Source: Epiperipatus broadwayi (Eukaryota; Onychophora; Udeonychophora; Euonychophora; Peripatidae). Taken from it: a stretch of DNA of 64,000 nt. The position numbers and the translations under genes were made by a program. Below are positions 1 through 10,329 of this stretch, piece after piece. The notes below the pieces were generated by a model that did no database searches, was not told the origin of the DNA, and saw nothing but the letters and a program-made list of their open reading frames with translations. The DNA is taken from positions 6,227,800-6,291,799 of the forward strand of contig JAQFVV010000018.1 in NCBI GenBank assembly GCA_028023455.1. The letters are read 5' to 3'. The stretch's first letter is position 1, and each line of letters begins with the position of its first letter.

Positions 1-900
1 CATGCTTTTTCTTCTTTATTCCTCTTTGGATAATTCCAAATTTTCTCTTACATTTAATCTTATAAATAGTCTTACTTAAAACCATATTTACCCCTTTTTC
101 ATAATTATTTCCAATAAAATCTTCCATATTTTCTTCCAAAGCCATCTGATATTTATCCAATTTATTTTTATCATTTATATTTAATCCATATCTTATTCTA
201 TCTTTCCTCTATTTAAAATTATTCTCCATATTTTTTTCCATTACAAAAAAAAAAAAATCAAAACAAGATCCATCCCTATTGCATGTTTTCTACTATCAAA
301 GATTTTAATTATTTGTATTTTATTGACTCCAAGCTTACCTATTAATGCATAGTCTATTATAGCAAACACAATATGTAAACTCATTCTTTAATAATAAAGA
401 TTTTAATAAGTGATTTTTTAAATTTTAATAGCCATCAATCCTGCAAATGTTCATTCATATTCCTATAAACCTTACTCCCCCATTCCACGTCTTTCTTTAG
501 TAATGTATAATATAACCATAATCTAGTTTAACTTGTTAATTTCATCTTACCTAACACGTTTTTATATTAAACTAAGATTTAAAAAGTTATTGATAAGCAT
601 TTTATGCACTACCTTACTTTTTATTCCCTCTCCAATATATTATTTCCTTTCATTATAAATTTCCCCCAAAATTTAATCACTTTTTAAATATGCCTCCAAT
701 ATAACAGTCATCACAAGCTCTTCATTATTTTTTTAAAATTCTGATCACAGTTCTGATCTTCTATCCCTTTGCATATTTATAATAGCCAATTTTAACAATC
801 TTTACCATTTTCACTACCCTTTTATAGCTTTAAAAAATGTTCTTCAGCAACATATTTATATTTGCTAATTACATCCTCACTTTTACAATTTACCTCCATC
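1..900 (-). pseudogene. LINE relic: end of endonuclease and linker toward RT
   Basis: Read on the minus strand, about 250-360 encodes a stretch with 'IDYALIG' followed some 20 residues on by 'IGMDLVL'. It resembles the end of an AP-type endonuclease of a non-LTR retrotransposon (the usual 'RIDYIL...SDH.LV' region). About 1-200 encodes a charged helix-rich linker ('DKNKLDKYQMALEENME') of the kind between endonuclease and reverse transcriptase, ending in 'RGIKKKKH' at the window edge. Frameshifts and stops separate the pieces, and 360-900 is only weakly coding. The RT would lie beyond position 1. The endonuclease reading is by eye, so the clade is not assigned. Confidence 0.45.
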
Positions 901-1067
901 TCATTTTTTTACTTAGCTCTGAAAGACAAGTCTTATATATACATATATATAATAAAGAGTGTACCAATAATTTGTCTAAACAAGCTTATTTTATTATTAG
1001 TTTTTTATTATTTATATAATAAATACTATAAGAGAAAGCATTCAAATGCTTATCTACGATTGTCCCA

Positions 1068-1108
1068 TCCCCAGACCAGTTTCGAGCTATGGCTCTCTTC
1101 AGCGAGGA
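1068..1108 (-). ncRNA. Hammerhead ribozyme, family C (solo)
   Basis: On the minus strand the 41-nt motif reads: stem I strand TCCTCG, core CTGAAGA, stem II GAGC/GCTC closed by the loop CATA, GAAA, then the short stem III ACTGGT (A-U, C-G, U-G), cleavage-site C, and stem I return strand TGGGGA. Every invariant hammerhead nucleotide is present. Predicted cleavage lies between 1074 and 1073 on the minus strand. Flanks resemble family B ('TCATCC..CCCCAGAC'), so it is probably a short relic of a related element. No second copy in tandem is visible here. Confidence 0.8.
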
Positions 1109-1820
1109 GCTATGATACCAGATTTAAAAATATTAACTCTAGCCAAGCATTTATCTAATATTTAACTATTAAGAAGATGTATATGTTACCTCTCTTCTAC
1201 AATAGTTAGTAAATTAATAAAATACCATTTGGCTATTTTTTGTTTTTTAGATAAAAAACTTCTTTGGAAAAAAAATCAATAAATTTTCAATTATTATTTG
1301 TTGGTAGTTGTTGGGGTAATATTTACATCCATGTGTATTTTCACCATTTTTTTTGTATTATTAAAATTAAAATTAGAAAAAATATATTTTTTTAAAGATT
1401 TTTTTTGCAATTATTGTTTTGCTCTTTTTAATACGCTAGCATTATTCTCTGATATAATAAATTGTCATTAGAGGAGTATATTACTAAATTCCTATTCCAA
1501 TCAAAAACTGAAAAGTTAAGGTTACTGTAAACTTGTATCAGACAGACACTGTCTTAAATAGTTGATGACAAACTAGGGATTTCTAAGATTATGTTTTTGT
1601 GTCCCGTGTTTTCTTGTTGAATGAAATAGGAACTTTGTAGAATTATTTCGTAATATGTACATATGTCTAATTTTTTGTCTAAAGGTATAGTAACATGTGA
1701 TTGCTATTGGTGATAGCTTTCTTCTGTTAGTACAATCTTAATATAGTTTATTTTAACATTTTCTTATTTATAGAGTTACATATACATTTTGTTGTTCATC
1801 ATTAATATATATATATATAT
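1109..1820. other. Unassigned AT-rich stretch
   Basis: I see no coding segment or recognised repeat. It ends in a short (AT)n run at about 1806-1820 that borders the family A array. Confidence 0.5.
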
Positions 1821-1923
1821 GATCAATAGATGGCGTCTTTACCAAAACCGCCGAAACAAGTGTAAAATATTTTTACATAAACGCAAAAGGAGTCAGAATT
1901 AACTACCTCTTTCATTTTGCTCA

Positions 1924-1971
1924 CCTCCAGATCAGCTGATTTCAAGCTGGTTTGCTTTCATCAGTGGAAGG
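1924..1971 (-). ncRNA. Hammerhead ribozyme, family A copy 1
   Basis: Minus-strand reading: CCTTCCA (stem I), CTGATGA, stem II AAGC/GCTT around loop AAACCA, GAAA, a palindromic stem III ATCAGCTGAT with no loop, C at the cleavage site, TGGAGG (stem I return). All core residues are conserved. Predicted cleavage is between 1930 and 1929. A loopless stem III usually needs dimer formation or opening of its inner pairs for activity. Confidence 0.88.
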
Positions 1972-2342
1972 ATAGAGCTATAGAAACTAGGTCTAAAGAC
2001 TGACTCTCAAGCGTTTATGCAAAACGTTTATATCAGTTTGCAAGCGTGAATTTTTCAGACTGGTAAAGTCTTCAAACTCAGCCTAGCAAGCTAGATATCT
2101 ATATGGGTCTGATCTCAGTTCAGTTTCACCACATAGTCAAAGTCTCTGCAATATATATCATTGCAAGAAAACTTTAAAGGTACATTTATGAAAAATAAAA
2201 ACAAGTTAGTCACGTAACCTGCTATCACTTGTTATTTATGATCAATAGATGGCGTCTTTACCAAAACCGCCGAAACAAGTGTAAAATATTTTTACATAAA
2301 CGCAAAAGGAGTCAGAATTAACTACCTCTTTCATTTTGCTCA

Positions 2343-2390
2343 CCTCCAGATCAGCTGATTTCAAGCTGGTTTGCTTTCATCAGTGGAAGG
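2343..2390 (-). ncRNA. Hammerhead ribozyme, family A copy 2
   Basis: Identical in core to copy 1, and 419 bp from it. Predicted cleavage is between 2349 and 2348. Double cleavage with copy 1 would release a 419-nt RNA (minus strand, 2348 down to 1930). Confidence 0.88.
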
Positions 2391-2761
2391 ATAGAGCTAT
2401 AGAAACTAGGTCTAAAGACTGACTCTCAAGATCTTATGCAAAACGTTTATATCAGTTTGCAAGCGTGAATTTTTCAGACTGGTAAAGTCTTCAAACTCAG
2501 CCTAGCAAGCTAGATATCTATATGGGTCTGATCTCAGTTCAGTTTCACCACATAGTCAAAGTCTCTGCAATATATATCATTGCAAGAAAACTTTAAAGGT
2601 ACATTTATGAAAAATAAAAACAAGTTAGTCACGTAACCTGCTATCACTTGTTATTTATGATCAATAGATGGCGTCTTTACCAAAACCGCCGAAACAAGTG
2701 TAAAATATTTTTACATAAACGCAAAAGGAGTCAGAATTAACTACCTCTTTCATTTTGCTCA

Positions 2762-2809
2762 CCTCCAGATCAGCTGATTTCAAGCTGGTTTGCTTTCATC
2801 AGTGAAAGG
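2762..2809 (-). ncRNA. Hammerhead ribozyme, family A copy 3
   Basis: Same core as the other copies. Stem I has one change (CCTTTCA instead of CCTTCCA) that turns a C-G pair into a U-G wobble, so pairing is kept. Predicted cleavage is between 2768 and 2767. Confidence 0.87.
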
Positions 2810-3223
2810 ATAGAGCTATAGAAACTAGGTCTAAAGACTGACTCTCAAGCGTTTATGCAAAACGTTTATATCAGTTTGCAAGCGTGAATTTTTCAGACTG
2901 GTAAAGTCTTCAAACTCAGCCTAGCAAGCTAGATATCTATATGGGTCTGATCTCAGTTCAGTTTCACCACATAGTCAAAGTCTCTGCAATATATATCATT
3001 GCAAGAAAACTTTAAAGGTAAAGTTTTCTTGCAATGATATATATTGCAGAGACTTTGACTATGTGGTGAAACTGAACTGAGATCAGACCCATATAGATAT
3101 CTAGCTTGCTAGGCTGAGTTTGAAGACTTTACCAGTCTGAAAAATTCACGCTTGCAAACTGATATAAACGTTTTGCATAAACGCTTGAGAGTCAGTCTTT
3201 AGACCTAGTTTCTATAGCTCTAT

Positions 3224-3271
3224 CCTTTCACTGATGAAAGCAAACCAGCTTGAAATCAGCTGATCTGGAGG
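3224..3271 (+). ncRNA. Hammerhead ribozyme, family A copy 4 (inverted unit)
   Basis: CTGATGA at 3231-3237, stem II AAGC (3238-3241) with GCTT (3248-3251), GAAA 3252-3255, palindromic stem III to 3264, C3265 at the cleavage site, stem I TGGAGG 3266-3271 pairing with 3224-3230. It shares the CCTTTCA stem I variant with copy 3, the copy nearest the palindrome centre on the other side. That suggests copies 3 and 4 derive from one molecule. Confidence 0.87.
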
Positions 3272-3643
3272 TGAGCAAAATGAAAGAGGTAGTTAATTCT
3301 GACTCCTTTTGCGTTTATGTAAAAATATTTTACACTTGTTTCAGCGAGTTTTGGTAAAGACGCCATCTATTGATCATAAATAACAAGTGATAGCAGGTTA
3401 CGTGACTAACTTGTTTTTATTTTTCATAAATGTACCTTTAAAGTTTTCTTGCAATGATATATATTGCAGAGACTTTGACTATGTGGTGAAACTGAACTGA
3501 GATCAGACCCATATAGATATCTAGCTTGCTAGGCTGAGTTTGAAGACTTTACCAGTCTGAAAAATTCACGCTTGCAAACTGATATAAACGTTTTGCATAA
3601 ACGCTTGAGAGTCAGTCTTTAGACCTAGTTTCTATAGCTCTAT

Positions 3644-3691
3644 CCTTCCACTGATGAAAGCAAACCAGCTTGAAATCAGCTGATCTGGAGG
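3644..3691 (+). ncRNA. Hammerhead ribozyme, family A copy 5 (inverted unit)
   Basis: CTGATGA at 3651-3657, GAAA 3672-3675, C3685 at the cleavage site, stem I 3644-3650 with 3686-3691. It lies 420 bp after copy 4. Cleavage at both would release 3266-3685, a 420-nt RNA with the ends needed for circularisation. Confidence 0.88.
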
Positions 3692-3984
3692 TGAGCAAAA
3701 TGAAAGAGGTAGTTAATTCTGACTCCTTTTGCGTTTATGTAAAAATATTTTACACTTGTTTCGGCGGTTTTGGTAAAGACGCCATCTACTGATCATAAAT
3801 AACAAGTGATAGCAGGTTACGTGACTAACTTGTTTTTATTTTTCATATATATATATATATATATATGAGCAATTTGTACATGCTTAATATTTTCACATTT
3901 GTAGAAAAGCTAATATATATATATATATATTGGTTTAATCTAATTATTTTAGAATTACATTTTAAAGTTTAAAAGAACTCTGAA

Positions 3985-5895
3985 TGTTATCATCATTTAT
4001 TATCATTTTCAAGCATTACTGATTTATTGCAAAATGAAGACTTCTCCAAATTTAATTCAGTTTATTTTATCTCTAGTCTCTCTTCTCCACATTACCACAA
4101 CATTCTTTATTATTTTATCCATTCATCTCACATATGGATTCTTTCTAAGTCTTTTGCAATCTCTTGGATTCCTAATTTAAGATTTCAACTGGCCATCTAT
4201 TCCCATCTCATTTAGTAATATGTCTATCCCAACTTCACTTTATACTTTTAATTCTTTCAATGACATCTGTAACACATATTGTTCTCTCACCCATGTATTT
4301 CATTTCCAATTCCTTTTTGTTACTCCAAACACACACTTATCTCTTCTTACTTCATTGAGTAGTCTGAAGTCTCTGTATTGGTTTTTTGTTATGTGTCCAA
4401 ATCTCAGATCTATAGGTAAGAACTGTTAAAATATATTTATTAAAAACCTTCTTTTTCAAACACATAAACATATTTTCTTTTAATATTAAGTTATTTCTAC
4501 CAAAAATACTTTATCCAAGCTTAATATTATGATGACTTTCATCCAAGGTATTTGTAGTTGTTAATATCTTCTAATTCATCACTACAAATCTTTTTCTTCT
4601 CAAAAGCCCATTAAAGATTATGTTAATCTTTTTAGTATCTACCTTTAGTCCTACTTTCATAGTTTCATCTAATAATTCTTGCAACAGTCTCTTCACCTTT
4701 TCTTCTAACTTCACAAAGTCCAATAATGTTTCATTTAATATTAGACAGTTCTTCCAATTCACACAATCTTTATTTATTTAAAAATTATCTGTACTTATAA
4801 GTATCTAAATAAAATATTATCATCAAATAGTAGCCTGGATCTGCAATTGGAGGATTCTCAGTTTCCTGTCTTGACTGGTGACTTTACAACTTTCTGAGAA
4901 TAAAAACCATAATTTACTTTTGTCTGTCAAAATTGTAACTATTTAAAAAATAAATTCATTTACACATTCATTCACTCTGCTTTCAAGAAACTCAAATGAT
5001 ATTTCAGTTAAGAGCTATCAGACAACTGAGAAGAAAGATAATGATGTTTCTTGATCATAAATTAAGATATAAAAAGCTAATAATCTCACCACACTCAATA
5101 AAATATGTTTTCCCACTCACTGCCATGCTTTTTGCACCCCCTTATAACAACAGACCCCTGAATAACTCAAAGAACAGACATGAACCTCATCTCACCCCTT
5201 GCATGGTAAATGCAATAAAATGCTTCCAGACAGAATGCAAAATTATTTATTAGGGAATCCCAGACATTTTTGTCTACATGAGTATCACAGCACCAATATG
5301 CATACAAAAAAGCCACAGCTAAGCCAGAGTATAGCTCGATCTTTTTTGAGCATCAGAAATCTACAGGACATCTCTTCATCCTGTCCTTTGCATCCATTCA
5401 ATATATCAAGAGACCAGGCAGAAGATCAGAGATACATACTATATAGCAAACTCTGCACACTCCATCTAATGTAAAGATTCCTCCTATCTCTCCAGAAAAT
5501 GGACTCTGATTCGAACTACACGTTTCTAGTTTTACATAAATTTAATTATCCTCTATTATATAAACTAGTACATCTTTCCCACTACTTTATAACATTCTCC
5601 AGCTATGAATATGAGAGCAGTAAAATAAGCTCCTGAAAGCCTTAGCCTTAGTTCTGTATTTGGTTTTTCGAATTCATAAACTTCTCTTCAGCTGTATCTT
5701 AGCGCATTATTTATGATTTATTACATTTCATAGAATGAAGTATAACAGTTATTTCTTTAAGTAATCATATAGTAATAACAACTGCAACGTAGTCATTAAA
5801 TTTGCCCTGTTTAGTTCCTTTAAGATATCAAGAAGAGGTTCTTCTTTCAGTTAACAGCAAGATCCTTTCTCTAGCCATTCTATATACCATTAAGA
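3985..5895 (-). pseudogene. RTE-like LINE, internally deleted copy
   Basis: Minus strand. About 4000-4690 matches the 3' part of the fuller element at 56060-56740, including the decayed C-terminal region and the 3' end with GATGATAA-type repeats. About 4700-5230 and 5770-5895 match its endonuclease start and 5' leader (59010-59625). The two parts meet near 4700, so roughly 2.3 kb with the catalytic endonuclease core and all RT motifs is missing. The segment 5240-5760 has no counterpart in the fuller copy and may be an insertion or a divergent leader. Only short broken frames remain. Confidence 0.6.
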
Positions 5896-6875
5896 TTTAT
5901 ATATGTATGTATCTGCGTGCACTCAGTATTTGCATGTGGTAAGTTAATTTGCGTGAGTTAATTAAAACAATATCACTATATATATATATGCACGAATAAA
6001 AAAATTAATACATGCTGTTAAAAAATTATATTTATAATATTTTTTTTAGACAACAATTTTTTCAATTTTACATTTGACACTTACATAATAGATTTTATAC
6101 GGTATTTTTAAGCTTACATTTCCAATATATGAAATTTTATTGATGCCTGATATTTAAAGTCCTTTGTTTAAAAAGTAATAATGATTGATTTTCTGCTAAT
6201 TCTGTTATTATCAAATGTTAAAAATACCTTAATGTCAAATTAGTTTTGCTAAGTATTAGTTTTTGAAAATTCATTACAAGTTAATATTTAGTATCATACA
6301 CACACTGTATAAATATATACATATGTATCTATATCATTCTCAATATTATATATTTCTCAATAATGTAAGATTTTATATTTGCATATTTAGTGATCTATTT
6401 GCAAGGTAATGAAATGAATAGAAATTAATTCTACGTTGTAAATTAACATTTAAGCTGTTTCAAATGAAGCTGAAATATGCATTTGCAATTATCATTGTTC
6501 TAATAATCTAATTTATGATCCATATGAGAACTTAAAAAGCAGACAAAAATGGATACATTTTTCTTCTTTAAATATGATTGGACTTTCTTTGAAGTTTTAC
6601 TGCTCCGAATGTTACACCTATTTATATAAGTATTCTGCCTAATAAAAAAAGGTATATCTAGACAATAGATATTATGAAGAAGATAACATTTAAAGCTTTC
6701 ACTAAAAGTTTGCTATTGTTTAGGCTCTTTTTTTTTAAAAAAAATATCATTATTAATTATATTGTCATAATTTATAATTCAGAATATATAACGTCTAATA
6801 TTTTATCTTCACAATGAGTTAATAAAATGTTTTGGAATGTTATGATCGATAGCGTATTACATAGATGTGCTAACA
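5896..6875. other. Unassigned AT-rich stretch
   Basis: Short (AT)n and TATATG runs near 5900-5990 and 6300-6350. No coding or recognised repeat signal. Confidence 0.5.
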
Positions 6876-7124
6876 TTTTGGACTATTTCCATCATCTATC
6901 ATTAATTGTTGAATGTATAGAAAATGTTAAACTTTATTTAAACTTTTCACAACGTTTCGAGTAGTCAGAAGAAGAATAGAGAATACTACTACTCAAAAAA
7001 TGGTATAATTACTAATCTGTGTTGCCGATTTGTGTGTTGTTGCTAACAAGTTGTTTGTATTTGAAAAGTTTAAAATTTTCTATACATTCAACAGTTAATG
7101 ATAGATAATGGAAATAGTCCAACA
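6876..7124. repeat. Foldback element with about 60-bp inverted arms
   Basis: Left arm 6876-6957 (TGGACTATTTCCATCATCTA...) is the reverse complement, with few changes, of right arm 7062-7124 (...GATAATGGAAATAGTCCAA). The centre, about 105 bp, holds AACGTTTCGAG. No open frame. It could be a small non-autonomous foldback or an inverted insertion like the hammerhead elements, but I cannot fit a ribozyme core. Confidence 0.6.
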
Positions 7125-7289
7125 TATTATATATACATACACACACACAATCTGAATTTGAAATTTAAATCAATAAAACATTATTTTTTTTTGCTTTCAG
7201 TTAAGCTTAGATTTTTTTTTTTTTTCAGGCATTCAGTCCATAGCAAAACAAATTAAGTATTTAATATCTATACATACATATTTATATAT

Positions 7290-7500
7290 AATTATATCAT
7301 CATTTTCAATCATTACCAATCCCCTTCAGGATGAAGATCTTTCTAAGTTCGATTCATCTTTTCCAATCTCTAGGCTTTTTTCTTTGCATTACCCTCTCAT
7401 ACATCCGTATTTCATCCATAAATCTCATGTGTAATCTCTTTTTGGGTCTTTTACAATCTCTTGGAATCCAGTTTAAGATTTAAACTGTCCATAATTACAT
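7290..7500 (-). repeat. RTE-like LINE 3' end fragment
   Basis: About 200 bp matching the 3' ends at 4010-4200 and 56070-56250 ('CTCTAGGC..', 'TTTTACAATCTCTTGGAAT'). It is a 5'-truncated insertion of the same family, minus strand. Confidence 0.6.
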
Positions 7501-8859
7501 ACAATATCCTAAATTATGGATTTTAAAAAATATAAATAAACCAAATAATCTAATGAACCTTAATAAAGGTAATAACCTTATACATTTTTAAATAATTTTA
7601 TAAATATTAATTTTTTATTTTATTCATTCTTACTTTGGATTTATTACTTTTGCATAAATTGTTTTATATATATTTAAATATTGTAATTCTGTTGATGATT
7701 GCTACACAGTTGAAATTATAAGCAAATTTAAATGAATAAATTTTATTTTTATTAGATAGGAAGTGGAAATTATTAATATGTCTATTTGATTAACTCATGT
7801 AGTCCTCAAGCATAAGATACATATCATTTCATAAACACTTTAATTTTCTAAATGTATTTTTATAATATCAAAATTTCTATAAAATTTCACGTTTTTTAGT
7901 CTGAGAACTTGGGTGGATCAATAAAATATACATATTAATAAGGATTAGATGGCATAAAATGCTCTGTCAAAAAAAAATAACATCAACTTTTACATAATAA
8001 TTTTTTTGTCTATTGGGCATGTCCTTGATTTTGATCATACTAAAGTATTGGCTAGATTGTAAAAATATGACTTGCAGACTATTAGAAAATCTATTAAAAT
8101 CTGAACAGACCAAACAATTAAACAAATATAATAAACTCAAAACATTCCAGACTACTTGTTTTTTTCCTTCCTATCCTCTAGAAATAATTTGACAAAGTCA
8201 ATTAATCAAAAAATATACATATATAAATCTTGTATAAAAGTTTCTCTGATTATCATTGAATAGCACCTGATAAAATAACTAATGAAAAAACTTGTATTCA
8301 TATACAGTCCCGGTATTAATTGAAATACAGCAATACTTTAGAACACTAAAGCCATAACAAGAATGAATAAGCAGTTGGTTGTCTGTTTCTGGTAAAGAAA
8401 CTTTTTGTGTCTGTGGATCAGAACTAAGACTTCAAACAATAGGATTCTTTTGGAAATTTTAAACAGGATATTATAGGAATCTCTCAGTGTGTAGAATTAA
8501 TTCATAGTGCTTCTGAAAAACTTATTTAATTTCAACTTTTAACTATGAAAATTTTTTATTATTAATATATACATATTATAAATGATATAATATTGTACAT
8601 AATTAAATTATTGTTAATATATGGGAATATAATAAGTAATATTAATTATAGAATTAAACTCAGACTGTTTTTGATAGAAATAACTAAATATTAAAAAAAA
8701 AATATTCCTATGTATTTGAATATAATGGTATTTAATAAAATATACCTCCTCCCAGTGGTATAAATGCATATTAGACTTGCATAATTAATAGAATAGCTAT
8801 AGAGAAATTAAAAGTCCTGCAGTAAAATATGGAAAAATTAAGATAGGATTAACAAGAAG
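7501..8859. other. Unassigned AT-rich stretch
   Basis: No recognised feature; no open frame above noise for this base composition. Confidence 0.5.
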
Positions 8860-9165
8860 AAATCAGAAATGAAGTACATAACTGGAAAACAAATGTTATT
8901 AACATTATTGAAAGAATTAGAAGGTTGAAATGTGGCAGCTAGAGATATATTGCTAGAGAAGATAATAAAAGATATTCAATTGAAATCTTATTCAATATAT
9001 CAAAAAATATTAAAAATCTAGAAATAGAACAAGTGAAATGGATAAATGAGACAAAAAGTACTTGGTAGAATGACTTGCAGAATTCAGTTTCTTCAAACCA
9101 AATTTAGAAATCTTCATCTTACACAGATTTTGAAAATGATAATGATGTCAATATAGTAAATTATT
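8860..9165 (+). repeat. RTE-like LINE 3' end fragment, plus strand
   Basis: The translation in several frames resembles the C-terminal end seen at 56126-56332 on the minus strand ('RIRRLKCG...YIARED', then 'QVKWINETK'). It ends in AATGATAATGATG like the other copies. Broken by stops; a 5'-truncated relic. Confidence 0.5.
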
Positions 9166-10329
9166 TTACAATGATAAATTATTTTAAACACATTTTTTTT
9201 CATTGAAAAAGTGAATATTATTAATATAAATAGAAGTGTAATAAATAATATGAATTATAGAATTAAAGCATTCTACCAAATAGAAAATGTGAAAATTTCT
9301 AATTCAGATTTATTTTAAATAATTTCGTATGGAAGAAATCTAGTTTATTTTTTATGCAAATTTAAAGAGAATAGAACCAACTAAAAGCTACAAAATAAAA
9401 CTTATATAATATTTAAGTAAGTTTAATATATACACACACATCTATATATTTTTGGTACATTTTGTTTAAATTTTATTTAGATAATTTTCTTTTGATAAAG
9501 GAGGGGAAAGGTTTTTTTTTTAATTTTCTTTCAAAAAAGTTTAATCTCTTTTTAAAAACATTTTCAAGAAAAAGTTTAATCTTTTAATAAAATAAAAGAT
9601 AAAAATATTTATTTTAGATAATTGCTAATTAATGTATTACTTAAAATAGTATGGGATGAAGTTTTTTGTTTTAATTAAGGTAATCTGTAATTAGAGGCAA
9701 GAGTTTTGTTGTATTAACTTCCAATCAAAAAAACTACCTCCCTTTGTATGTAACATATATAGTGTATAATAGTTATGTTTTGTTGATAAACAATAATTAA
9801 AATAGAATACATGTTGTTTATTGAACTGAAAATGTACTGTACTTCTTCACATGCATATATATATAACATGATTTTTTATGTGCATAGTAATAATATAAAT
9901 CAAGATTACAATATAAACAAAATTTTAAAAACCATGTATATTATTTATTATAATAGCATTTACAGTTTATAAATAATTGTATTTTACATTAACTGTATAC
10001 ATTTTACTGAGTGTGTGTTCACTCATACATTCACTGAAACAATAAGAATAAAAAAGAAAAATTAACTACATTAAATGTGATCTTGGCAATATATTTTTTT
10101 CCAATAACTTTTTCTCTTATAGAAACATAATAGTGACCTTACTAACAAGAAATTAGAATCTCTAATTATTTTGATGTTTTTATATCATTTTCAATTTTTA
10201 GAACATTCTACAATTTTTTAAACTTTAGCATTATGCTCAAAAATATTTTATTATGCAAAATACAGCACATAAAATTTGAAAAGGATAATAAAGGATGAAT
10301 AAAATGTACTTTTAACATAATTCACAAAA
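9166..10329. other. Unassigned AT-rich stretch
   Basis: Only AT-rich sequence with short A/T runs. No feature supported. Confidence 0.5.

Larger units (their letters stand above)
1821..3845. repeat. Family A retrozyme-like array: 3 tandem plus 2 inverted 419-bp units
   Basis: Units begin with GATCAATAGATGGCG at 1821, 2240 and 2659, exactly 419 bp apart. The third unit stops at about 3019. From 3020 the sequence turns round and two units run in inverted orientation (3020-3439, 3440-3845). Copies differ by only a few bases, so the array is young or homogenised. Each unit has one hammerhead ribozyme. Ribozymes of the left three units are on the minus strand and of the right two on the plus strand, so transcripts in ribozyme sense run outward from the centre near 3019. 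Both outer edges abut (AT)n tracts, which hides any target-site duplication. No open reading frame of note. Known parallels are metazoan retrozymes and Penelope-like pLTRs, both carrying type I hammerheads; which of the two this is remains open. Confidence 0.9.

Noticed and set aside
862-1158. 98-codon plus-strand frame
   Set aside because: AT-rich chance frame whose end runs antisense across the family C ribozyme.
1821-3845. CRISPR-like array
   Set aside because: Units are 419 bp, contiguous and partly inverted, with no short repeats and unique spacers; the DNA is eukaryotic.
6955-6985. Hammerhead in the 6876-7124 foldback (CTGACTACTCGAAAC on the minus strand)
   Set aside because: No GA after CTGAC and no stem II between CTGA and GAAA.
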